From: Areca catechu
Taxonomy: Eukaryota; Streptophyta; Magnoliopsida; Arecales; Arecaceae
DNA length: 64,000 bases
Direction of reading: 5' to 3'
Assembly (NCBI GenBank): GCA_021397845.1
Contig: CM038052.1
Span: 174,580,183-174,644,182, forward strand
Made by a program: the position numbers and the translations under genes. The notes under the pieces were generated by a model, which did not search any database, was not told where the DNA came from, and saw nothing but the letters and a program-made list of their open reading frames with translations. Positions 12,517 to 22,706 of this stretch are shown here, one piece after another; the first letter of the stretch is position 1; each line of letters opens with the position of its first letter.

Positions 12517-15025
12517 ATGGATCGCTTTGGTCCAAACTTCCGTCCTTCGTGCCAAGCTAAGGCCGGAACCTCCCGACCGAGGACTCCTTCCTCCGAAGAG
12601 GAAATGGAGGTGGCACATTATGAGTTTAGTAGGAGACCCTTCCACGGTCCTATAGCCATTAGGGAACCTGGGTCTTCTCCTCCACCTCTTCGAGCTCTTC
12701 CTCTTGCTCCTCCTGCTCCCGTTTCTGAACCTGAACCTTCTCGGTCGACGGGTCCCGGAGGGATCGCTTCAGTGATCACCGCCGAGGATCTCGTGGCCAT
12801 CTGAGGTGCCTACGACATCCCTGAGTCCATCCAGCTCTCCGTCCCTCATCCCGGGGAGCGGGTCACATCTAGCGGCCCTCAACGGATCGCCTTCTATGAG
12901 GAGGCCTTCGTCGGGGGTCTTCGCTTTCCCGTACATCCCTTCTTTCTTTCTTTTTTGGCCAACTATCGACTTGTCCCAGCCCAGTTGGTCCCCAGTGCTA
13001 TCAGAACTATATTTTGCTTCATCGTCCTGTGCCACTTTCACGGGATTGTTGCCCGTTTCTCTTTGTTCAGGACTTTTTTCATCCTGAAACGCCACCCTAT
13101 CGAGGATGGGTGGTGGTCCCTTTCTTCTCATCCTCGGGGCATCAGGTTCGAGCTCCCCACTTCCATCAAGGGATGGAAGAGTAAGTACTTCTTCATCTCG
13201 GTTAAGGGGATCGACTGGGTTTGGAGCGACCCAGACCGATCTCCAAATAGGAACTCCTCCATCGAAGCTGCCGACCTCGACCTGTACGACCTGCTCAGAT
13301 CGACTGAGATCCCTTCGCTTGAGGTCTTGTTGTCAGAGCAGAATCTCCGCGAGGCCAGGGTCGGTTCGGTGCAGGAGTCGGGTGAGTTCGACTTGGCCAC
13401 CCTCTTCTTGTTTTCTTTCTTCACCTTTTTTTTCTTCTCTCTCTTTTTTTCTCTCTTTTTTTTGACTGACCATGTCTTTTCTGATGCAGAGATGAAGTTC
13501 TCCATGGATGAGCTGCTCTCGTTTTTCGAGAAACGAGAGCAGGCAGCCGAGACTGGCGAGCCCGCTCCGAAGAGGGCTCGGGTCGAGGACAGTATGAGGC
13601 CGGTGCATGCCGGGGCGGACGCACCGGTCTCAGAGTGAAGGCGGAAGAGGGCGGTCGAGCCCATCCATGAGCCTTCTAGGTAGCGCGACCTTGCCCCGGT
13701 GCCCGAGCCTGAGGTGGTCGTCCGTGCCAGTTCGACCGCTGAGCCACCAGGGTAGAAGCCCCCACTCTGGAAGTTGTCGATGTCGAGGAGGATGGGGGGC
13801 CAAAAGAAGCAAGGACGGCCCCAGGCGAGGCCCGAAGTGGCACCGAGCTCGCAATTGGTGTCGAGAATGCCTCCTGCTGTCGAGAGATCCGAGCCGGTAG
13901 AGAAGCAGGACAGGGACTATTGCCGAGTTCCCTTCTGGTTGGGGCCCAACGTCTCCCTGGTGAAGGACCTGAAACTTGCTGAGCGGCTGATGGACTTCTC
14001 AGTCCAGTCCTGCGATCGGCGGGAAGGGAGCGAGAGGCTCCTGAGCGACGTCGTCAGCTTGTCGTTCGCAAATCTATACGCCGTAAGTTTTCTTCAACTT
14101 TTCTTGATTTCTTTTAAGCCTTTCTAGCACCGTAGCCAACATGTTTATTTCGATGCAGCAAGGCAGAGAACTAATCCTCATTAGGAATTACTACCGCAAT
14201 TGGGCGAAAAGGGACAAGGAGCGACAGGTAGAGCTCAAGTTTTTGAAGGCCGAGGTGGGTCGGAAGGACGCCAAGGTCCGGGAGGCTAACCTGAAGGCTA
14301 AGGGCCTCCAGGCCGAGATCGCCGATGCCACCCGGGCCAAGAAGGAGCTCGAGGAAGAGCTCGAGTCAAAGAGGACTCGACTAAAAGAGCTCCGGGCTGA
14401 GGCGGAGGTGGTGAAGGACAGGGTCGTCTCAGCTGAAAAGAAGGCAGCGACCACGGAAGAGAGGGCCACTGCCAACGACTGCTCCGCAAAGACCGCCAAG
14501 AAGGGAATGGCAGTGGTGATTCGGTAGGTCGAGCATGCCAGGAAGCAGTTGGAGGAAGCTGAGCACCGGGCGGAAGTCGTAAGGAAGGAGGCTGCCGACG
14601 CGATGGCCGCTTTCAAGGCCTCCCCAGAGTACATCAAGGATTTTAAGGAGGCGGCCACGGACTCCTTCACCAAGGGGTTCGCCTACTGCCGCCAGCAGCT
14701 GCGGGGGATCCTCTCCGAGGAGTGACTGGCTGCGCTCCAGGCCCCCGACAAGAAGGCTCCGGCCCCAGCGGTGGCTACAACGAGGCAGGAATCTACTCCA
14801 GTCGAGGCCCGCCCTGAGGTGACCCCGGAGACGGTTGAGTCGACACCGATGGTGGTGGCAGCTGGCCCAGCGTCGCAAGCGAAGGCAGCTGAGCCGGTCC
14901 TTTCGGCAGCAGTAGCTGAACCAGCCCCTCCAACGGACTCTGCTCAGGAATGTGTCCCTGTGCCGGAGGTGGAAGAAGGAGAAGTCCCGACTGCGCACCT
15001 CCCGGGGTTGGAGCCGGCCCAATAG
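12517..15025 (+). pseudogene. Antisense three-exon gene with gypsy-type transposon domain and coiled coil
   Basis: Runs opposite to pol, between integrase and the 3' LTR. Exon 1 (12517-13381) carries, after a Pro/Ser-rich start, the putative gypsy-type transposon domain (PF04195-like): GLRFPVHPFFLSFLANYRL, AIRTIFCFIVL, DGWWSLSS, GWKSKYFFI. A GT...GCAG interval (13382-13489, 108 bases, T-rich, frame-neutral) precedes exon 2 (13490-14082). A GTAAGT...GATGCAG interval (14083-14158, 76 bases) precedes exon 3 (14159-15025). Splicing the 76-base interval restores the frame exactly (frame 1 into frame 2), which supports real introns. Exon 3 encodes a long Lys/Glu/Ala coiled coil (KKELEEELESKRTRLKELRA) and a Pro/Glu-rich tail ending in TAG at 15025. 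In-frame stops occur at 12802, 13636, 13681, 14525 and 14722, mostly where C-to-T change would create them. Antisense genes of this type are known from Tat-type elements; their role is unknown. Confidence 0.75.
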
Positions 15026-15432
15026 GATAGGACTTTCCTTATAATTTCTCATTTTCCTTTTATCATTTTTGTTTGTTTTTTGAGCCGGGCTGCCTGGCCT
15101 GTCAAGGCCCAGACGATGATGTAGTGTATTTCTTTTCAATCAATGAAAAATCATTCAGCCGACATGGCTCTTTCTTCTCATTGTAATGTGGATGTCTTCT
15201 CTTTCCTCCCCTCTCCTCCTCTCTTTTCTTTACTTCTTTTTTAGTGCAAGGAGATTGGGGGGGAAAGCTCCATCTCATATGGGCCTGAGCTTCATCATCT
15301 TGGCACCAGGCTCGAGACTTCGGTGCCAAAGAATGTTGGCCTCGGACTCATGTGTCTGAAGGTCTTTCAGATCTTGAATGCCTTGGAGCTAGGCTCGAGG
15401 CTTGATCATTGGAGGTCGGGCTCAGGAAATGT

Positions 15433-16765
15433 CGTCTCGGAGCTGGGCTCAGAGACGTGCTGGCCGGAGAGCTGCGTGGCTCGAAGGTCCCTTGGCCGGA
15501 GATCTGAGCTCCGGTCTTGGGCTGACGTCCTGGAACTAGGCTTGGGGATGTTGATAACTAGGAGCTGCATGGCTCGAAGGTCCCTTGGCCAGAGATCTGA
15601 GCTCCAGTCTTGGGCTGACATCCTAGAGCTGGGCTCGGGGACGTTGATAACTGGGAGCTGCGTGGCTCGAAGGTCCCTTAGCTAGAGATCTGAGCTTCGG
15701 TCTTGGGCTGACATCCTGGAGCTAGGATCGGGGACGTTGATAACTGGGAGATGCATGGTTCGAAGGTCCCTTGGCCGGAGATCTAAGCTCCGGTCTTGGG
15801 CTGACGTCCTGGAGCTGGGCTCGGGGACATTGACAACTGGAAGCTACGTGGCTCGAAGGTCCCTTGGTCGGAGATCTGAGCTCCGGTCTTGGGCTGACGT
15901 CCTGGAGCTAGGCTCGGGGACGTTGACAACTGAGAGCTACGTGGCTCGAAAGTCCCTTGGCTGGAGATCTGAGCTCCGATCTTGGGCTGACGTCCTAGAG
16001 CTGGGCTCGTGGCCGTTGACAACTGGGAGCTGCGTGGCTCGAAGGTCCCTTGGCCGGAGATCTGAGCTCCGGTCTTGGGCTGACGTCCTGGAGCTGGGCT
16101 CGGGGATGTTGATAACTGGGAGCTGTGTGGCTCGAAGGTCCCTTGGCTAGAGATTTGAGCTCCGATCTTGGGCTGACATCCTGGAGCTGGGCTCGGGGAC
16201 GTTGACAACTAGGAGCTGCGTGGCTCGAAGGTCCCTTGGCCAGAGATCTGAGCTCCGGTCTTGGGCTGACATCCTGGAGCTGGGCTCGGGGACGTTGACA
16301 ACTGGGAGCTACGCGGCTCGAAGGTCCCTTAGCCGGAGATCTGAGCTTCGGTCTTGGGCTGACTTCCTGGAGCTGGGCTCGGGGACGTTGATAACTGGGA
16401 GCTGCATGGCTCGAAGGTCCCTTGGCCAGAGATCTGAGCTCCGGTCTTGGGCTAACATCCTGGAGCTGGGCTCGGGGACGATGATAACTAGGAGCTGTGT
16501 GGCTCAAAGGTCCCTTGGCTGGAGATCTGAGCTCCGGTCTTGGGTTGACGTCCTGGAGCTAGGCTCGGGGACGTTGACAACTAGGAGCTGCATGGCTCGA
16601 AGGTCCCTTGGCCGGAGATATGAGCTCCGATCTTGGGCTGACATCCTAGAGCTGGGCTCGGGGACGTTGACAACTGGGAGCTGCATGGCTCGAAGGTCCC
16701 TTGGCTGGAGATCTGAGTTTCGATCTTGGGCTAGCATCCTGGAGCTGGGCTCGGGGGCGTGCCGG
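15433..16765. repeat. Fourteen tandem repeats of exactly 93 bp
   Basis: The anchor TCGAAGGTCCCTT (with variants) falls at 15481, 15574, 15667, 15760, 15853, 15946, 16039, 16132, 16225, 16318, 16411, 16504, 16597 and 16690: thirteen intervals of exactly 93 bases with no indel. Because 93 is 31 codons, long frames run through the array on both strands: plus reads RSELRSWADVLELGSG per unit, minus a Pro/Ser-rich unit with APGRQPKTGAQI. A few units carry TGG-to-TAG changes that stop the plus frame (15679, 16148). It sits just downstream of the antisense gene inside the Tat element. No domain is recognised. Confidence 0.95.
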
Positions 16766-16839
16766 CCGGAGAGCTGGTCTTCGGGACTTGATGGCCTGAG
16801 GACATGGCTCAGGCTTGAGTGCTTGGGGGCTTCCTAGGT

Positions 16840-17150
16840 CTTGGTGCCGGAGGACTCTTCTCCGGGCTTGGATGCCGAGGAGCTAGGCTCGAGGCTTGAG
16901 TGCTTGGGGGCTTCCCAGGTCTTTATACCGGAGGACTCTTCTTCGGGCTTGGATGCCGAGGAGCTAGGCTCGAGGCTTGAGTGCCTGGGGGCTTCCCAGG
17001 TCTTTGTGCTGGAGGACTCTTCTCCGGGCTTGGATGCCGAGGAGCTAGGCTCGAGGCTTGAGTGCCTGGAGGCTTCCCAGGTCTTTGTGCTGGAGGACTC
17101 TTCTCCAGGCTTGGATGCCGAGGAGCTGGGCTCGAGGCTTGAGTTTCCTA
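16840..17150. repeat. Four tandem repeats of 81 bp
   Basis: The anchor GATGCCGAGGAGCT occurs at 16871, 16952, 17033 and 17114, exactly 81 bases (27 codons) apart. The plus-strand frame reads EDSSPGLDAEELGSRLECL per unit without a stop. It directly follows the 93-bp array and ends just before the end of pol on the other strand (17212). Confidence 0.93.
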
Positions 17151-17211
17151 CAAGGCAGACAAACCGTTGTGCGGAAAGGAGTCTTTATTTCTAGTGGAGG
17201 GAAGACTTACA

Positions 17212-18300
17212 TTACTGATAGTATCTCCTTAAATTACAAACATTCCATGTCCGGGGGAATCTGGCGCCATCCAGGTCCTCGAGATAGTAGGCCCCCTGTG
17301 AGAGGGCCTTGGCTACTTTATAAGGGCCTTCCCAGTTCGGCGAGAGCTTGCCGCACTCCCGGGGTTGGGACACTTCTACCCGGTGCAGCACCAAGTCACC
17401 AGGTCAGAAGATCTTCGGTTTCACCTACGCATTGTAATATTGGATGACCCGTTGCCGGTATGCCGCCATCCGAAGCCGGGCTTTGTCCCTCGTCTCTTCA
17501 AGGAGGTCAAGGTTGAGTAGGAGGTGTGCCGAGTTTTGCACCTCGTCATACTGCTGCACCTGGAGTGTAGGCACGCCGAGCTTGATTGGGATCACTACTT
17601 CAGATCCAAAGACGAGGTTGAAGGGGTTTTGCCCGTTGCCATTTTGGGCGTTGTGTGGTAGCCCCACAGGATGCTTGGAAGTTCTTCTGCCCATCTGCCC
17701 TTCGCTTGATCCAACCTGGTGTGGAGTCCTTGAAGGATGGTTCGGTTAGTCACCTCGGCTTCGCCATTGGTCTAGAGATGAGCAACCGAGGTGAAACGGT
17801 GCTGGATCCCATGCTCGGCACAGAATCCTTCGAGCTCCTGGTTGTCGAACTGTCGCCCATTGTCGGTGATGACATAATTGGAGAGTCCGAAGCGGCAGAT
17901 GACAGACTTCCAGAAGAATTATCGAACATTGGCCTCTGTAATTCGAGCTAGCGGCTCCGCCTCGACCCACTTGGTGAAGTAGTCGATCGCCACTAGCAGG
18001 AACTTTCGCTGCCCTGGTACGGTGGGGAACGGTCCCAAAATGTCCATCCCCCACTGTGCAAAAGGCAAGGGGATGATAATTGGGAGATCGGTGCGGCCGG
18101 TAGGTGCTGTATGTGGGAATGGCGATGGCATTTGTCACACTTCTTGACGAAGTCGGCGGCGTCTTCCCTCATTGTTTCCCAGAAGTATCCCTGGCGAAGA
18201 GCTTTGTACGCCAGTGTCCTCCCTCCTACATGACTCCCATAGAGGCCCTCGTGTATTTCCCGGAGCATGAAGGAAGCCTCCGCGGGTTGAGGCATTTCAG
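17212..18300 (-). pseudogene. Integrase region of Tat pol
   Basis: From N to C terminus: a zinc-binding segment REIHEGLYGSHVGG...KKCDKC (about 18270-18140); the catalytic core with its first Asp in GMDILGPFP (about 18047-18022), followed by FLLVAIDYFTKWVEAEPLA, the second Asp in VITDNGRQFD (about 17875-17846) and the Glu in TNGEAEVTNRT (about 17775-17743); then a C-terminal part ending WNVCNLRRYYQ and TAA at 17212. All three acidic catalytic residues are still present, but the pieces lie in several frames and a TAG directly precedes the Glu motif. In a working element it inserts the cDNA into the host genome. This copy is dead. Confidence 0.88.
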
Positions 18301-18544
18301 GAGTGGATAGGAATAAGACCGGCGGTAAAGGTGACCATTCATCAAAACAAAGCGGGTGGCCTTCCGTCTGACGAGGCCAGCTTTTTTGCGGTCCTCTGGT
18401 AGGAGGCCGTCCTGGAAGTACCTGACATACCTGTCCATCCAGCTCGGCTTGTGGGCTACTTGTTGCACCTCCTCCGGGCTTTCATAGCTCGGATTCTCGA
18501 GATACTCGATGTAGGCGCACCCCAAGGATGAGTCTGGTAGGGTT

Positions 18545-18960
18545 GCGAGCCTCGACAGTGCATCCGCACGAGCATTTTCTCCTCGAGGAGTGTGGAAAAT
18601 GCGAAAATAATGGAAGCCTGTCGCGCTCGAACGAACCTTCTCCAGATACTTCACCATCTGGGGATCTCAGGCTTCGTACTCTCCGGAAACTTGTCCGGCA
18701 ACCAATTGGGAGTTGGTGAAGACCTTTAGGTCCAGTACGCCCAGTTCACGGGACACCTTTAGGCCCGTGAGGAGCGCTTCGTACTCTGCCTGGTTGTTTG
18801 TGGCGGGGAACTTGAAGCGGAGAGCGCACTCCATCAGCACTCCATCGGAATTGGTGAGGATGAGGCATGCTCCACTTTCGCAAGAATTGGAGGCACCATC
18901 CACGTGGAGGATCCAAGGGTCCTCCTGGGGTCTGGGCTCAGCTTGGCTCTCCGGGACCAT
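18545..18960 (-). pseudogene. Second (archaeal-type) RNase H of Tat pol
   Basis: WILHVDGASN holds the first catalytic Asp, NNQAEYEALLTGL the Glu, and RADALSRLA (about 18580-18550) the last conserved Asp. At the position of the other catalytic Asp this copy reads FTNSQLV, that is Asn, consistent with a single transition. An in-frame TGA lies at about 18669, after GEYEA, and the frame continues unchanged behind it. The domain follows the ordinary RNase H in the same frame across one TAG. Two RNase H domains in tandem are the mark of the Tat lineage. Confidence 0.85.
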
Positions 18961-18963
18961 CCG

Positions 18964-19269
18964 CTATGGTTCCCCGGAGGGCCCTGTGCATTCGACCATA
19001 AAGTCGGCTAGGACTTGGGCCTTCTGCGACGACCTTGGTTGATACGCGATGTCGAACTCGCTTAGTGTCATGGACCATTTAGCCAGCCTCCCGGAAGTCT
19101 CGAGATGGTTTAGTATGGTCTTTAGCGACTGGTCGGTCACAACCACAATGGGATGTGCTTGAAAATAGGGCCTGAGACGCTTAGCAGATATGATTAGTAT
19201 AAAAATGAGTTTCTCGGAGTGAGTATACCTGACCTCCACATCACGGAGGATCTTGCCGGTGTAGTACAC
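18964..19269 (-). pseudogene. RNase H (first) of Tat pol
   Basis: The 101-residue frame contains YYTGKILRDVEVRYTHSEKL, VVVTDQSLKTIL and GRLAKWSMTLSEFDIAYQPR, the usual RT-connection/RNase H layout of plant Ty3/Gypsy pol. It lies in the same frame as the downstream second RNase H and the upstream RT C-terminal part (19399-19692), separated by stops. Normally it degrades the RNA strand of the RNA-DNA hybrid during reverse transcription. Confidence 0.85.
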
Positions 19270-19398
19270 TGGCTTCTGAGATCCGTCCTGATCTGTATGG
19301 ACGAGGACCGAGCTGATGGCCCCGGGTGTAATAGCTAAGTAAAGTAGGAGCTCTTCCCCCTCTCCCGGTCTGGATAGCAGAGGTGGAGAAGCTAGGAA

Positions 19399-20165
19399 TT
19401 ACTTCAGCTCTTCGAAGGCCATCTTGCATTCTTCGGTCCAAGTGAAGTCATGCATCTTGCACAACGCCTTGAAGAAGGGTAGGCAGCGGTCAGCCGACCT
19501 CGAGATAAACCAGCTTAAGGCTGCAACCCTCCTCGTCAGTCGTTGGACTTGCTTCTTGGAGGTTGGATGCTCCATGTCAAGGATCGCCTGGACCTTCTTC
19601 GGGTTTGTTTCGATGCCTCTCTGGGTGACCATGAAGTCAAGAAATTTCTCGGCCGCCACCCCGAAAGTGCATTTCGCTGGGTTGAGCTTCATTTGGTGCT
19701 TCCGAAGACTGGGTCGATGATGTGGTCCGAGCTCGGCTTGCTCATGATGAGCATGTCATCTATGTACACTTGCACGTTTCGGCCAATCTGATCTTTGAAG
19801 ACCTTGTTGACCAAACGTTGGTATGTGGCTCCAGCATTCTTCAGGCCAAAGGGCATCATCCTGTAGCAGTATGTCCCTCGGTCAGTAATGAAGGCAGTGT
19901 GCTCCTCGTCCCCTGAGTGCATCCGGATCTGATTGTACCCAAAAAATGCATCCATGAAGGAGAGCAGCCTATGCCCCGAGGTGGCGTCCACCAACTGATC
20001 TATCCTCGGTAGAGGGAAGCTATCCTTTGGACATGCCTTATTGAGGTCGGTGTAATCTACACAGATCCTCCACTTGCCATTATTCTTCTTCACCATCACC
20101 ACATTCGCCAGCCAGCTCGGGTACTGCACTTCTCGGACGAAGCCGGCGGCTAAAAGTTTCTCCAC
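19399..20165 (-). pseudogene. Reverse transcriptase of Tat pol
   Basis: The frame 20165-19689 covers fingers and palm: KWRICVDYTDLNKACPKD, SFMDAFFGYNQI with the first catalytic Asp, YRMMPFGLKNAGATYQ, and VYIDDML (about 19768-19748) with the catalytic Asp pair. A frame change near 19690 leads into MKLNPAKCTFGVAAEKFL and the thumb/connection down to 19399. All catalytic acidic residues are visible. Upstream of 20165 the pol frame runs on (SFTPERQAAINEEV near 20170-20215) but contains a TGA near 20218 and a TAG in place of Trp near 20300. Confidence 0.9.
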
Positions 20166-20609
20166 TTCTTCGTTGATGGCCGCCTGCCTTTCTGGGGTGA
20201 AGCTTCTCTTCTTCTGTCAAACCGGTCTGTGCTTTGGATCGACATTGAGCTTATGGGTGATGACTTCAGAGGGAATACCTGGCATGTCTATTGCCATCTA
20301 GGCGAACACGTCTACACTCGCCCGCAAGAATTCCAACAGCGGAGCTTTCTCCTCCTCGGGCAGCTACGCCCCAATTTGCACGGTCTTCGTCTGTCGGCCC
20401 CGAGCTGGTAAGGAAGCAAGCGCTCAGCTGGGCCTCCTCTAGGGTCCTGAACCCTCTGGTCGAGTTCATCTAGCTTGGGGCCCTCCTCGGGCACCCGGGC
20501 CCCGGGGAGGGTTTGGAAGCAGTGCTGCTCCGGCTGGGGCATACCCTTCATCTCCCCTACACCGCAAGGGATTGGGAACTGCACAAGCAGTCTCTTGATA
20601 GAGACGACA

Positions 20610-20964
20610 ACATCAAGGAGGTTGAGCCCAGGTCGACCCAAAATCACGTTGTAAGGCGAGGAAGCCTGACAGCCATGAACGTCATCATGACAGTGCTCTG
20701 CCGAGGTGGGGTTCCGGCAGTGACTGGAAGAGTGATTTCTCCCTCCACCCTTATGGAGTCTCCCGTGAAACCAACAAGGGGGGTATACACAGGCTTGAGC
20801 TGAGTAGGAGAAAGATTCATCATGGAGAAGGCATCGTAGAAAAGTACATCCGTGGAGCTTCCACTATCTACCATGATGCATTTTACAGGATGCTTTGCGA
20901 TCGTCATTTCGACCACCACAATATCATTATTTACATTTTTCTCCCCGCTTTTCCCTTCCCTCAT
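20610..20964 (-). pseudogene. Aspartic protease of Tat pol
   Basis: CIMVDSGSSTDVLF carries the DSG active-site triad of a retropepsin; about 90 residues later the frame shifts at about 20645 and continues YNVILGRPGLN, the flap-side segment that closes the fold. It would cleave the gag-pol polyprotein. It is frameshifted relative to both gag and RT. Confidence 0.85.
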
Positions 20965-21109
20965 AAAGGGGATACATCCTCAGAGTCCCCTGCCCCCCGG
21001 GTCCTCTTGGACGTGCGCTCGGCTCCCCAGCGTATCATCCCCACCGGCTTCTCGGTAGGGCGATTGTCGATTGCTGGGATAGGTGGGAGGGTGATGAGTG
21101 CCTGAGACT

Positions 21110-22680
21110 CTAGTTGAGGTTTTTCCCCCACATATCTTCCGAGGTAGCCCTCCTGATGAGCTCTTCAATCTTCCATTTGAGATTGTGGCATTCCTTGGTG
21201 TCATGGCCGTGGTCGCGGCGAAAGCGATAGTATTTCGTCTTGTCGTGGATGGAGGATGGCTTCAGCGGCGGTGGGCGCCTCAGATAGGTCTCGCCCTCGA
21301 TCTTCATAAAGATCTTTGTTCTCGGGGCTAGGAGGGGGATGAAATTTCCCTGAGGGACGAGATTGCTCCTTGGCCTCGGTCCTGGTTGGGAGCTTTGAGG
21401 TAGCGGTCCCGGCCTCCGTGCCCCGAGCATCTCGGCGGGCGCCGGCCCCTTCAGCGGCTTCCCGTCGAGCTCCCGTCTTGTACGATCCACCTCCTCGGCG
21501 CGGATATACTTCTGAGCTCAAAAGAGTAGCTCGGAGTAGGCCTTCGGGGGCTTCTTGTCAAGCGAGTAGGTCAGGCGAGTGGTCCTGAGCCATCGCTTCA
21601 GAGCCAGCATTGCGACCGGCTCCTCCAGGCTGTAAATCTCCAGTGCAGCAGCCTTGAAGCGAGCCACGTAGTCCCGCAACAGCTCACGATCTTGTTACTT
21701 GATGGAGAAGAGGCTGTCCACCTCCCGTGGCATCTTCTGACAAGCATCAAAATGAGCCACGAACTTCTGCCCCAGCTGGGCAAAGGAGTTGATGCTCTCG
21801 GGCTCGAGGCGGGTGAACCATACCGAGCCGCCTTCCGGAGAGTAGCAGGAAAAGCGATGCACAGGAGAGCGTCAGTGGCCCCCTGGACCCTCATGAAGGC
21901 CCGATAACTTTCCAGGTGGTCCAGGGGGTCAGTGGTCCAGTCGTAGGGGTCGACCTGTAGCATGCGGAACCGCCGGAGAATCGGCTCCGCTTGGATCTCC
22001 TGGGAGAATGGAGGGCGGGCGTCATAGCCTGCTAGCTCGCTAGCGGAGCCAGGCAAGTTAGCGAACTGGTGGGATAACTCCGCCAGCTTGCGGTCATGCT
22101 CTTCCAGGCGCTTCTCCGTCATGCGCCTGATGGCTTCATCTGTTGACCCCTCAGTAGAGAGGGGCGGGGAAGGCGACGCGGGTGTACGGCGCCCATGACG
22201 AGGGGCTTTACCCTTCCTACCCTGGCAGGGTTTAGATGCCCCCTGGTCAAGATACGGTGAGCAACTTCTTCGACAGTGGACCTGGCCCGTCGTCGCTTCA
22301 TTGAGGCTTGGTGACTACCCCGAGGGTCTGTAACGGCCCACGATTGCGAAGGCCTCCCATGGAAGGAATGCAGGTTGTCATGGGGAGCTGTGACGTGGGC
22401 CACGGGAGTCTCTGGCTACTGGGGTGTAGTTAGGGACCGATGCTGATGTTGGAGCTGACGCATTGCTGCAGTGAGAGTGTGTATCTGCTGAGCAAGTGCG
22501 GTCAGCTGGAACTCTAGCATAGGCGGTTGAATTGGAGCAGGTGGCTCTGTCTCCGGACCGTGTGGGTTCTCGCAGGAAGGGGACACTTACGCACGGTTGG
22601 GAGAGGCTCCCTTCACTCGGGTGGTCACCATCCTCTGACCAACTGTCTGAATGGGGCCTGGACTGGATCAAAAGGCGTTC
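21110..22680 (-). pseudogene. gag of the Tat element
   Basis: The frame at 22122-21598 has the gag signature RFRMLQVDPYDWTTDPLDHLESY...AFPATLRKAARY. A frameshift near 21826 moves the rest (EPESINSFAQLGQKFVAHF, then VARFKAAALEIYSLEE) into another frame. The C-terminal part at 21490-21110 contains the CCHC-like knuckle RDHGHDTKECHNLK, in which the first Cys is now Tyr (KYYRFRR). The N-terminal part towards 22680 is a Pro/Ser/His-rich coiled region in broken frames. Gag would form the particle that packages the element's RNA. Confidence 0.83.
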
Positions 22681-22685
22681 AGTGC

Positions 22686-22703
22686 CCCCAACCTGGCGCA
22701 CCA
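22686..22703 (-). promoter_or_regulatory. Primer-binding site of the Tat element
   Basis: Three bases inside the 5' LTR end, the minus strand reads TGGTGCGCCAGGTTGGGG, starting with the TGG that pairs with a tRNA CCA end. I do not assign the tRNA; a comparison with plant tRNA 3' ends would settle it. Confidence 0.75.
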
Positions 22704-22706
22704 ATC

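Noticed and set aside
15433..16765. CRISPR-like array
   Set aside because: The units are contiguous 93-bp tandem repeats with no unique spacers, in a plant retrotransposon.
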